Assembly: GCF_001653715.1 (NCBI RefSeq)
Contig: NZ_LWHQ01000010.1
Coordinates: 124,578-188,577, forward strand
Direction: 5' to 3'
Origin: Methylobacterium platani
Lineage (GTDB): Bacteria > Pseudomonadota > Alphaproteobacteria > Rhizobiales > Beijerinckiaceae
DNA length: 64,000 nucleotides
Shown here: positions 56,501 to 63,789 of the stretch, piece by piece
Numbering within the stretch: the stretch's first letter is position 1
How the letters are laid out: every line of letters starts with the position of its first letter
Notes under the pieces: generated by a model
The model's input: the letters and a program-made list of their open reading frames with translations, nothing else
The model's database searches: none
What the model was told of the DNA's origin: nothing
Program-made: the position numbers and the translations under genes

Positions 56501-56763
56501 GCCATCCGGTCGGCGATCGGGATCTGGTAGTAGTCGGGATGGATCTCGCTGAAGGCGAGGAAGCCGTGGCGGTTGCCGCCGTACTCGACGAAGGCGGCCT
56601 GCAGCGACGGCTCGACCCGCGTGACCTTGGCGAGATAGATGTTGCCCCGCAGCTGGCGGCGGCTAGCGGATTCGAAGTCGAATTCCTCGATCTTGGAACC
56701 CTTGACCGTCACCACCCGAGTTTCCTCCGGGTGGGCGGCATCGATGAGCATCTTGTTGGCCAT
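53521..56763 (-). CDS. rne: Ribonuclease E
   Basis: A 1080-residue endoribonuclease that starts most mRNA decay and processes rRNA and tRNA. An S1 RNA-binding domain begins at about residue 37 (LRGNIYLAKVTRVEPSLQAA) but is interrupted at about 85-396 by an Ala/Glu-rich insertion ending in a run of Asp/Glu; it resumes at KIQEVIKRRQVILVQVVKEE. The catalytic DNase-I-like part has metal-binding Asp residues in SIDVNSGRATREHDIED and VIDFIDM, and the zinc-link CPHCGGSG lies near 712. The C-terminal ~270 residues are Arg-rich and acidic low-complexity scaffold, ending KRAGWWSRTKAAIGGE. ATG at 56763. Confidence 0.96.
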   Translation of the reverse strand: MANKMLIDAAHPEETRVVTVKGSKIEEFDFESASRRQLRGNIYLAKVTRVEPSLQAAFVEYGGNRHGFLAFSEIHPDYYQIPIADRMALLEEEARAEREHEERPERQERGERGERQERGDQPRRRRRRGRRAEASSRPADAVVSAPADEAQEHGAQESGAQESGAHETGTRESGWQDAHPRETLEQETFAQEAPRPEGFEAEGGEHPAQETASAGETPAAEPHGSSVDAPVAVQADEAVVQHDAVQPDSAQQAPAAEHEAAPVQGEAGAETPAAIAAAVSAEPAAVGTGVDETAETTETAGTDAPVEAALPQPVAASQPVDAAEIAADEDADESDEDDDSDEDDDADEDEDESDEDEDEDGEDDDEDDHEEAVVEQVGGRGDALAEIPERPRTPRRHYKIQEVIKRRQVILVQVVKEERGTKGAALTTYLSLAGRYSVLMPNTGRGGGISRKITSAADRKRLKEIATDLEVPEGMGVILRTAGASRTKPEIKRDFEYLMRLWESVRELTLSSSAPALVYEEGSLIKRAIRDLYNKDIDEVLVAGDDAYREAKDFMRMLMPTQSKVVKPYRDPSPLFARFGIEQQLDAMFSNHVSLRSGGYLVINPTEALVSIDVNSGRATREHDIEDTALKTNLEAAEEVARQLRLRDLAGLIVIDFIDMEEKRNNRAVEKKLNECLKNDRARIQVGRISPFGLLEMSRQRIRTGVLESSSVPCPHCGGSGFVRATASVALLILRAIEEALIKSSSHNLVLRTRTEVALYILNQKRAHLHELEARYGAAIIIAADERLAATSAFHLERGEPAQRIEPRPVTSIRAEAVLPPPLEEDDEDEEIVEETGEAEAEVEGDEAEIETETDDEAAEGAPRGEDEGGGKRRRRRRRRRGRGERGEAGDAEGETEEAAAEGAVDEAVSIPITEDGAAPERESREEALSRRRRRGRRGGRGRDRFEETGGSIGDEVVAGSEPGEAGGSLVQDALAEEIVALDEIAGSGPEAVGGPVAAPDLPAVEREALTVEAIEAPAGSSEPTTEPGQGSEAAAEPAAEAPAAVPEPEPVAVVLTPPDPDRPKRAGWWSRTKAAIGGE
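55651..55782 (-). repeat. Low-complexity Asp/Glu-coding tract within rne
   Basis: About 130 bases of near-repetitive GAC/GAG codons encoding almost only Asp and Glu, inside the S1-domain insertion. Such tracts are prone to length change. Confidence 0.85.
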
Positions 56764-57522
56764 GACGAACTTTCGGCATGGCGATCGACGGCAGCGCCGC
56801 GGGACGGGGCCATCCGGGAACAGGCCGTGAGGCTGTGCGCCTCAGGGAGCCTGGCCGTGCGCGGGAGGACGAGCCTCCGTAGTCCGGTGCCGCCCCGGGC
56901 GCGGAAACCCGTGCCGGGTGGGCTCTCCCGTGCCGTGCCCGGTCGGGCGCGGCGGATGATGTCGTGCGGGGGGTGCCGTCAATCGCCGCTGCGCGCATCC
57001 ACGCGCGCGAGGGGTTGACGATGGCCGGGGGCAGGGAGCGCGGACGGGCGCGACGCCGGACGCGCGCGCCGGGGACGGCAGCTTCGAAATCCGAGGCTGT
57101 GCGTCCACGCATACTCCCACCGACCTTTCGAATCGAGGCGCCGGGACACGAGGGTCCGGCCGCCGGTAAAAACGGGCGACGACGTTGGCGAACGCCGCCG
57201 CGGATCAGCGACACCTGCCCGGCTCGCGAGATCGTCGGACGATCCGCCGGCGGCCGGCCTGCGCCGAAGCCGCTGCTGGAGCGCCCGGGCGAGCCCGTGG
57301 GCCGCGGCGAGAAGCCGGCGGCAACGGGCAGGGGTCATCATCATTACAGAGTGTCCGGCGGAATTTGCAAGCATCATTGCCGGGGGAACGACCCGCCTCC
57401 CGTCCTCCGCCTGTCCCTTCTTCGCCACAGCCGGGCGACGGCGATCCGAACGGCTTTGCGATGCGTTAACCATGACGCGGTTATCGCGTAACTGGGATGC
57501 CGCCTGAAGTCGCCGCGAGACC
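56764..57522. other. Long intergenic region upstream of rne and amidase
   Basis: A 759-base divergent gap, long for this dense genome. I find no supportable gene. It should carry the promoter of the rightward amidase gene near its right end and the long leader of rne on the left, where E. coli rne is known to be autoregulated through its leader. A TTGACG on the minus strand near 56978 has no matching -10. No ncRNA could be proven. Confidence 0.6.
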
Positions 57523-58878
57523 ATGCCGACACGCGCACGTCCGATCCGCCCGATGCTCCGCGCCGTCGCCCTGGCGGCGGCCTGCCTCGCCCTGCCCGCC
57601 GCCGGCCTCGCCGCCGACCAGGCGGTCCAGGACCGTCCCGCTCAGGACCGTCCGGCTCAGGACCGCCCCGCGGTGGCGATCGCCGCCGAGACGGCGGCGG
57701 CCCCGGAGGGCGGCACCCGCCTGACCGTCGTGCTGTCGCGGCCCGTCGAGGCCCGGGCCTTCGTCATGGAGCGGCCGGACCGGGCGATCGTCGACCTGCC
57801 GGAGGTCAACTTCCAGCTTCCCCCCGAGGCCGGGCGCAAGCGCGACGGCCTCGTCGCCTCCTACCGCTACGGGCTGTTCGCCCCCGGCCGCTCGCGCATC
57901 GTCATCGACCTCGCCCAGGCCGCCACCGTGGCGCGGGTCGCCACCACGACCCGCCCGCGGGACGGGGCGACCCTGCTGACCGTCGATCTCGCCCGCGCCG
58001 ACCGCGAGGCGTTCCGGCGCGCGGCCCAGCCGCCCGAGCCCGCCCGCCCGGCGGGCCCGCCGGCCCGCGAGGCGGGCGATTCGCGTCCCCTCGTCATCGT
58101 CGATGCCGGCCACGGCGGCATCGATCCGGGTGCCATCGCGGGCAACGGGGTCTTCGAGAAGGACATCGTGTTCGGGGTCGCCCAAGGGCTGGTGCAGCGG
58201 CTCGAGGCCGGCGGGCGGTTCCGGGTGCAGATGACCCGCGACCGCGACGTGTTCGTGCCCCTGGCCGAGCGGGTGCGCATCGCCCGCGACGCGCGGGCCG
58301 ACCTGTTCGTGTCGATCCACGCCGATTCGATCTCGGCCGCCCCGCAGGTGCGCGGCGCCACGATCTATACCGGCTCGGAGAAGGCCACCGACGCCGCGTC
58401 GGCCCGGCTCGCCGACCGCGAGAACAAGGCGGATGCCGCCGCCGGCGCCGACCAGGGCGACGGCCCGGGCGACGTCGCCGACATCCTGCAGGAGCTGACC
58501 CTGCGCGAGACCCGCGGCTTCTCCGCCCGGTTCGCCCAGGGGCTGCTCACCCGCCTCTCCGGCGTGATGGAGATGAGCGTGAAGCCCCACCGCGAGGCGG
58601 GGTTCCGGGTGCTGCGCTCGCCCGACGTGCCCTCGGTGCTGGTCGAGCTCGGCTACCTGTCGAGCAAGCGCGACCTCGACCTGCTGCTCTCCGACGAGTG
58701 GCGGGCCCAGGTCACGGCGCAGATGGCCGGGGCGATCGAGACGTTCTTCGCCGCCCGCCTGCCCCCCGCCGTCACCGCCCGCGGGGCGGAGGCGCCCGGC
58801 GCCGGCCGCGCCGCCCAGATCGGCCGCGCCGCGCAGATCGCGCCGGGCCAGATCGGACCCGCCCCAGTTTCACCATAG
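57523..58878 (+). CDS. amiC: N-acetylmuramoyl-L-alanine amidase (AmiC type)
   Basis: A 451-residue periplasmic enzyme that cleaves the peptide stem from murein at septation. It has a signal peptide (LRAVALAAACLALPAAGLAA), an AMIN domain at about residues 65-170 that binds the cell wall, and an Amidase_3 domain at about 185-420 with zinc ligands in VDAGHGGIDPG, NGVFEKDI and SIHADS and the catalytic Glu in VELGYLSSKRD. After the signal peptide is a 15-bp tandem repeat encoding QDRPA three times. ATG 57523 is used; ATG 57553 is the alternative. PBP1A follows 202 bases downstream. Confidence 0.93.
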   Translation: MPTRARPIRPMLRAVALAAACLALPAAGLAADQAVQDRPAQDRPAQDRPAVAIAAETAAAPEGGTRLTVVLSRPVEARAFVMERPDRAIVDLPEVNFQLPPEAGRKRDGLVASYRYGLFAPGRSRIVIDLAQAATVARVATTTRPRDGATLLTVDLARADREAFRRAAQPPEPARPAGPPAREAGDSRPLVIVDAGHGGIDPGAIAGNGVFEKDIVFGVAQGLVQRLEAGGRFRVQMTRDRDVFVPLAERVRIARDARADLFVSIHADSISAAPQVRGATIYTGSEKATDAASARLADRENKADAAAGADQGDGPGDVADILQELTLRETRGFSARFAQGLLTRLSGVMEMSVKPHREAGFRVLRSPDVPSVLVELGYLSSKRDLDLLLSDEWRAQVTAQMAGAIETFFAARLPPAVTARGAEAPGAGRAAQIGRAAQIAPGQIGPAPVSP

Positions 58879-59080
58879 ATCCCGTGTCGATAGAGCCCCG
58901 TCGGCCCCTCGCTGTCCTGGATTTCGCGTTCCTCCTCCGCTAAGCGCGGGTGCGGCAGCGCGTCGTCGTGACGGTCGCGTTCTCGTGAGGAGCCGTGCCC
59001 GGGCGTGGCCTCCGCCACCTGTCTCGGGCTACAGAGCAGGCCTTACGGGCCGTGCGGCATCATCGACGGATCGGGTTTCG

Positions 59081-61510
59081 ATGCGCTTCATCCTCCGCTT
59101 CTTCGGCTTCCTGTTCAGCATCGGCGCGATGGCGGTCGTCGTCGGTGCCGCGGCGGGCGGCTACTTCTTCTGGAAGTACTCGCGCGACCTGCCCGACCAC
59201 GCGGCGCTCGCCAACTACGAGCCGCCGGTGATGACCCGCGTCCACGCCGCCGACGGCAGCCTGCTCGCCGAGTATGCCCGCGAGCGCCGGCTCTACCTGC
59301 CGATCCAGGCGATGCCGAAGATCGTCATCGCGGCCTTCCTGTCGGCCGAGGACAAGAACTTCTACAAGCACGGCGGCATCGATCCCGAGGGCATCGTCCG
59401 GGCGGCCCTGACCAACGCCTCGAGCGGCAAGAAGCAGGGCGCCTCGACCATCACCCAGCAGGTCGCCAAGAACTTCCTCTTGTCGAGCGAGCAGACCTTC
59501 GACCGCAAGATTCGCGAGGCGCTGATCGCGCTGCGCATCGAATCGACCTACTCGAAGGACAAGATCCTCGAGCTCTACCTCAACGAGATCTTCCTCGGCA
59601 CGATCGTGCCGGGCCGCAACCTGCACGGCATCGCGGCCGCCGCGCTCGACTATTTCGGCAAGTCGGTGCACGAGCTGACGATCCACGAGGCGGCCTATCT
59701 CGCGGCGCTGCCCAAGGGCCCGAACAACTACCACCCCTACCGCCGCACCCAGCAGGCGCTTGCGCGCCGCAACGAGATCATCGGCCTGATGGCCCAGAAC
59801 GGGTACATCACCAAGGAGGAGGCCGAATCGGAGCGCAAGCTGCCGCTCGGCGTCAACCCGCGCTCCGTCTCGCCGAACACCGCCAACGCGAACTACTTCG
59901 CCGAGGAGGTCCGGCGCGAGATCTCCGAGCGCTACGGCGAGAAGAAGCTCTACGAGGGCGGCCTGTCGGTGCGCACCACCCTCGACCCGAAGATGCAGGC
60001 GATGGCCCGCAAGGCGCTCGTCGACGGCCTGGTGCGCTACGACCAGGCCCGCGGCTGGCGCGGCGCCAAGACCCGGGTCGAGCTCGCCGGCCGCGACTGG
60101 GGCATGGCGGTGGCCGAGGTGCCGGCGCTCGGCGACGTGCAGCCCTGGCGGCTCGCGGTGGTGCTCGACACCTCGGGCGGGCGGGCGACGATCGGCCTGC
60201 AGCCGAAGCGCGAGAGCTCGGGGCAGGTCTCGAAGGACCGCGAGACCGGCCTGATCACGGCCGAAGGCGTGCGCTGGACCGGCCGCGGCGTCGCCGCCGC
60301 GCTCAATCCCGGCGACGTCGTCTATGTCGAGCGGCTGGAGGGCGCGGGCAACGCCTACCGGCTGCGCCAGATCCCCGAGGTGTCGGGCGCCATCGTGGCG
60401 ATGGACCCCTATACCGGTCGCGTCCACGCGATGGTCGGCGGCTTCTCCTACGACGAGAGCGAGTTCAACCGCGCCACCCAGGCGATGCGCCAGCCCGGCT
60501 CGTCGTTCAAGCCGATCGTCTACTCGGCGGCGCTCGACAACGGCTACACCCCGTCCTCGCTCGTGCTCGACACGCCGATCACCATCGAGGCGGGCCCCGG
60601 CCAGGAGGCCTGGACCCCGACGAACTACGGCGGCAAGGCCGGCGGGGGCCCCCACACCCTGCGCTACGGCATCGAGCACTCGAAGAACCTGATGACGGTG
60701 CGGCTCGCCAAGGACGTCGGCATGCCGTTGATCGCCGAGTACGCCCGCCGCTTCGGCGTCTACGACGACATGCTGCCGGTGCTGCCGATGTCGCTCGGCG
60801 CCGGCGAGACCACCGTGATGCGGATGGTCACCGCCTACTCGATGCTCGACAACGGCGGCCGGCGCATCCGCCCGACCCTGATCGACCGGATTCAGGACCG
60901 CAACGGCGAGACCATCTACCGCCACGACACCCGCAAGTGCATCGGCTGCGACGCCGACAAGTGGTCGGGCCAGGACGAGCCGAAGCTGGTCGACGATTCC
61001 GAGCAGGTCCTCGACCCGCTCACCGCCTACCAGATCGTCTCGATCATGGAGGGCGTGGTCCAGCGCGGCACCGCCACGATCCTGAAGGAGATCGGCAAGC
61101 CGCTCGCCGGCAAGACCGGCACCACCAACGACTCCAAGGACGCCTGGTTCGTCGGCTTCTCGCCCGACCTCGCGGTGGGCATCTACATCGGCTACGACAA
61201 GCCCCGCTCGCTGGGCGACAGCGCCACCGGCGGCGGGCTCGCCGCCCCGGTCGCCCGCGACTTCCTGAAGGCCGCCCTGAAGGACAAGCCGCCGACGCCG
61301 TTCCGCGTGCCCCCGGGCATCAAGCTGATCCGCGTCAACCTCGCCTCCGGCACCCGCGCCGGCGGCTCGGAGGGCGGCATCCTCGAGGCGTTCAAGCCCG
61401 GCACGGCCCCGCCCGACAGCTACTCGGCCCCGGCCAGCGCCCAGCCGGCGGCGCCGGCGGCGGTGCCGGCCGATGCGGACCGGGCGGCCCAGGCGGGCGG
61501 GCTGTACTGA
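59081..61510 (+). CDS. mrcA: Penicillin-binding protein 1A (bifunctional)
   Basis: An 809-residue class A PBP, anchored by one N-terminal helix (FILRFFGFLFSIGAMAVVVG). The glycosyltransferase domain (residues ~50-230) has the catalytic-Glu motif SAEDKNFYKHGGID and QQVAKNFLL. The transpeptidase domain has the S-x-x-K motif with S474 (QPGSSFKPIVY), the S-x-N motif EHSKNLM, and KTGTTNDSKDAWF. An OB-like PCB domain lies between. It polymerises and cross-links murein. ATG at 59081 precedes the membrane anchor. It is immediately upstream of a toxin-antitoxin module. Confidence 0.96.
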   Translation: MRFILRFFGFLFSIGAMAVVVGAAAGGYFFWKYSRDLPDHAALANYEPPVMTRVHAADGSLLAEYARERRLYLPIQAMPKIVIAAFLSAEDKNFYKHGGIDPEGIVRAALTNASSGKKQGASTITQQVAKNFLLSSEQTFDRKIREALIALRIESTYSKDKILELYLNEIFLGTIVPGRNLHGIAAAALDYFGKSVHELTIHEAAYLAALPKGPNNYHPYRRTQQALARRNEIIGLMAQNGYITKEEAESERKLPLGVNPRSVSPNTANANYFAEEVRREISERYGEKKLYEGGLSVRTTLDPKMQAMARKALVDGLVRYDQARGWRGAKTRVELAGRDWGMAVAEVPALGDVQPWRLAVVLDTSGGRATIGLQPKRESSGQVSKDRETGLITAEGVRWTGRGVAAALNPGDVVYVERLEGAGNAYRLRQIPEVSGAIVAMDPYTGRVHAMVGGFSYDESEFNRATQAMRQPGSSFKPIVYSAALDNGYTPSSLVLDTPITIEAGPGQEAWTPTNYGGKAGGGPHTLRYGIEHSKNLMTVRLAKDVGMPLIAEYARRFGVYDDMLPVLPMSLGAGETTVMRMVTAYSMLDNGGRRIRPTLIDRIQDRNGETIYRHDTRKCIGCDADKWSGQDEPKLVDDSEQVLDPLTAYQIVSIMEGVVQRGTATILKEIGKPLAGKTGTTNDSKDAWFVGFSPDLAVGIYIGYDKPRSLGDSATGGGLAAPVARDFLKAALKDKPPTPFRVPPGIKLIRVNLASGTRAGGSEGGILEAFKPGTAPPDSYSAPASAQPAAPAAVPADADRAAQAGGLY

Positions 61511-61539
61511 GGTCTCCGCTCACCCCATGTTCCCGACTG

Positions 61540-61556
61540 TGCTACGATGCGTAGCA
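61540..61556. promoter_or_regulatory. Palindromic operator with extended -10 of mazEF
   Basis: TGCTACG, three bases, CGTAGCA is a perfect 7-bp inverted repeat starting 35 bases before the antitoxin ATG. The left arm contains TGC-TACGAT, an extended -10 type sequence. Antitoxin binding to this palindrome would block transcription, the usual autoregulation of MazEF-type modules. Confidence 0.7.
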
Positions 61557-61574
61557 GAGTCGGGGACGTGGCAG

Positions 61575-61853
61575 ATGTCGATCATCGCGAAAATTCGTGA
61601 GCAGGACGGCGCACGTGTCGTGACCTTGCCGAGCGAACTCCTGGAGAGCATCGGCGCCGGTGTGGGGACAGCACTCGCGCTGAAGGTGAAGGACGGCGCG
61701 ATCGTCGCGGTGCCGATTCCCGAGCCTGCATCTCAGAGACGGCGACGCTATACGATGGCCGAACTTCTCGTCGGTGCCGAGCATCTGCCCGAGATCTATG
61801 AAGGAGTTGCCGGTGCGCTCGATGGTGAGCCAGCCGGACGTGAGCTGGGCTGA
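61575..61853 (+). CDS. mazE: MazE-like (AbrB-type) antitoxin
   Basis: A 92-residue protein with an AbrB/MazE DNA-binding swapped-hairpin at about residues 1-50 (SIIAKIREQDGARVVTLPSEL) and an acidic C-terminal tail (MAELLVGAEHLPEIYEG) of the kind that wraps around the toxin. It overlaps the toxin start by one base (TGATG). ATG at 61575 is preferred over upstream in-frame starts because the palindrome and promoter precede it and the family begins at MSIIAK. Confidence 0.88.
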   Translation: MSIIAKIREQDGARVVTLPSELLESIGAGVGTALALKVKDGAIVAVPIPEPASQRRRRYTMAELLVGAEHLPEIYEGVAGALDGEPAGRELG

Positions 61854-62224
61854 TGGGGCCTCGCCCGAGAGCTCCGAAGCGCGGTGAGATCTACTCCATC
61901 GATCCCAATCCGGTCGTCGGACGCGAAATGCGAGACCGGCACTACTGGATCGTTTTGACGCCCGAAGCGGTGAACGTCCACGGTGTTGCGGTTGCCGTGG
62001 TAATTTCGACGGTTGCGGCCGGAGCGCGCGCTGCCGGGCTCGCCGTACCGGTCCGCGGGGGCGGTGTGACGGGCGTCGCCATCTGTACGCACCTGCGCAG
62101 TTTCGATCTCCGCTCCCGTCTGGCGGATGATTCGGCGCGCCTCGCAGGCACCGTCGATGCCGCGACCGTCGATGAGATCGCAGCCCGGGTGGCGAGTTTG
62201 TTCGATCCCGAGCCGGGCGCCTGA
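61853..62224 (+). CDS. mazF: MazF/PemK-type endoribonuclease toxin
   Basis: A 123-residue toxin with the MazF/PemK fold: PKRGEIYSIDPNPVVGREMR at the start, RHYWIVLTPEAVN, and the loop ICTHLRSFDLRSR. It would cut mRNA at a short sequence and arrest growth when the antitoxin decays. It starts one base within the antitoxin stop, so the pair is one operon. The catalytic Arg and Ser/Thr expected from MazF are plausible (R near residue 29; ST in VISTVAAG) but were not modelled. Confidence 0.88.
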   Translation: MGPRPRAPKRGEIYSIDPNPVVGREMRDRHYWIVLTPEAVNVHGVAVAVVISTVAAGARAAGLAVPVRGGGVTGVAICTHLRSFDLRSRLADDSARLAGTVDAATVDEIAARVASLFDPEPGA

Positions 62225-62302
62225 GAGCGCCCCGCCGTTTACACCCGGCGCCCCCGGCGCTATCACCCGGCACCCCACCTCACGTGAGTGAACCCACACC
62301 AG

Positions 62303-63431
62303 ATGCGCGCCGAGATCGAGCAACTCTCGGATGCCGCCAAGCAGTCGATCGGACTGCTGAGGAGGCATCTTTGACTGGGATACCGTTGACAAGCGCCTCG
62401 CGGAGCTAAACGCCCGCTCGGAGGACCCCTCGCTCTGGAACGATCCGGAGGAGGCCCAGAAGGTCATGCGCGAGCGCACGCAGCTCGACGAGGCCGTGAC
62501 GGCGATCCGTCGCCTCGAGCAGGGGCTGGATGACGGCGCGACGCTGATCGAGCTCGGCGAGATGGAGGGCGACACCGCCAGCATCCGCGAGGGCGAGGAG
62601 CAGATCCGCGCCGTGCAGGCGGAAGGCGCGCGCCGGCAGATCGAAACCCTGCTCTCGGGCGAGGCCGACGGCAACGACACCTATGTCGAGGTCCATGCCG
62701 GCGCCGGCGGCACCGAGAGCCAGGACTGGGCCAACATGCTCCAGCGCATGTATGCCCGCTGGGCCGAGCGCCGGAAGTACAAGGTCGAGATCGTCGAGTG
62801 GTCGGACGGCGAGGAGGCCGGGATCAAGGGCGCCACGCTCCTGATCAAGGGCCACAACGCCTATGGCTGGCTCAAGACCGAATCGGGCGTCCACCGCCTG
62901 GTGCGGATCTCTCCTTACGATTCCAACGCCCGGCGACACACCAGCTTCGCCAGCGTCTGGGTCTATCCGGTCATCGACGACCGGATCACGATCGAGATCA
63001 AGGAATCGGATTGCCGGATCGACACCTACCGGTCGTCGGGCGCCGGCGGCCAGCACGTCAACACCACCGATTCGGCGGTGCGCATCACCCACAACCCGAC
63101 CGGGATCGTGGTGGCGTGCCAGCAGGAGCGCTCGCAGCACAAGAACCGGGCCACCGCCTGGAACATGCTGCGCGCCCGCCTCTACGAGCTCGAGCTGAAG
63201 AAGCGCGAGGAGAAGGCCAACGCCGAGGCGGCCTCGAAGACCGATATCGGCTGGGGCCACCAGATCCGCTCCTACGTGCTCCAGCCGTACCAGCTGGTGA
63301 AGGACCTGCGCACCGGCGCCCAGTCGACCAGTCCCGACGACGTCCTCGACGGCGACATCGACGACCTGATCGAGGCCTCGCTCGCCCACCGCGTCTATGG
63401 CGGGGCGGACGCGGTCGAGGATATCGACTGA
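62303..63431 (+). CDS. prfB: Peptide chain release factor 2 (with programmed +1 frameshift)
   Basis: Release factor 2 reads UGA and UAA and frees the finished peptide. Codons 1-23 run from ATG 62303 to CTT at 62369; an in-frame TGA follows at 62372. A +1 shift on CTT-TGA-C, skipping T62372, joins to GAC 62373 and reads to the stop at 63431, giving a 375-residue protein. The GGQ motif is in [20 protein letters not shown], and the recognition tripeptide SPF reads SPY ([15 protein letters not shown]). The stimulating AGGAGG lies three bases before CTT. The start codon is ATG at 62303; no long gap separates it from the mazF stop (78 bases). Confidence 0.95.
62360..62375 (+). promoter_or_regulatory. 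prfB programmed frameshift site
   Basis: AGGAGG (62360-62365), CAT and CTTTGAC (62369-62375). This is the classic RF2 autoregulatory element: a Shine-Dalgarno-like sequence three bases upstream of CTT-TGA-C. Low RF2 lets the ribosome pause at UGA and shift by +1. Confidence 0.95.
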
Positions 63432-63785
63432 GGGTGTCTCGCAGTCGCGGATGACGACGGGGCGCGGTGCCTCCTCCGGACGGGGGAGGGGCCGCGCCCC
63501 GTCTCGTTCGACCGACCCGTCCTCCCGCGCGGTCCGCTCTCGACGCCGCGGCGAGGAGCGGACGGGGCGCGTTCCGATTCATCCGGAAGCGCCAGCGGCG
63601 ACGAATCCCGGGTTCTCGGCCGGCACCGTCCGCGGAATGTCGGAGGAGGGGCTTCAGCCGCCGAACGGTCGGCGGCGCGGCCCCTGGAGCACTTCACGAT
63701 CGCGTTGCAATCGCGAAGCTCTCTAGGTCTTTGCTTTTGCCGCATTTTCTGAGACGAACCTGTATCCACTTCGTCGGAAAATGCT
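63432..63785. other. Intergenic region holding a terminator-like hairpin and a mosaic repeat
   Basis: About 354 bases after prfB. It holds a terminator-like hairpin (63456-63503), otherwise unassigned sequence, and most of a palindromic mosaic repeat (63687-63789). I see no gene in it. Confidence 0.7.
63456..63503 (+). terminator. Terminator-like hairpin after prfB
   Basis: GACGGGGCGCGG pairs perfectly with CCGCGCCCCGTC, enclosing a further CCTCC/GGAGG stem. It begins 25 bases after the stop; only a weak T-run follows. Confidence 0.55.
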
Positions 63786-63789
63786 CTAG
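63687..63789. repeat. Mosaic palindromic repeat, Rhizobiales RIME-like
   Basis: Two adjacent hairpins. The first runs from GAGC at 63687 to GCTC at 63721 (arms include CGAT/ATCG and TTC/GAA). The second, read on the minus strand, begins CTAGAGCATTTTC and has arms GCATTTTC/GAAAATGC (63742-63749 with 63777-63784) and GACGAA/TTCGTC. The pattern resembles palindromic repeats scattered through Rhizobiales genomes. Its right edge (CTCTAG) supplies the stop codon of the leftward gene at 63786. Confidence 0.75.

Noticed and set aside
57185-57469. Small plus-strand open frame in the region upstream of rne
   Set aside because: No ribosome-binding site, no conserved pattern, and composition like other noncoding frames.
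62372-62374. Early TGA stop in prfB as a sign of a pseudogene
   Set aside because: It is the known RF2 programmed frameshift with all cassette elements and an intact downstream frame.
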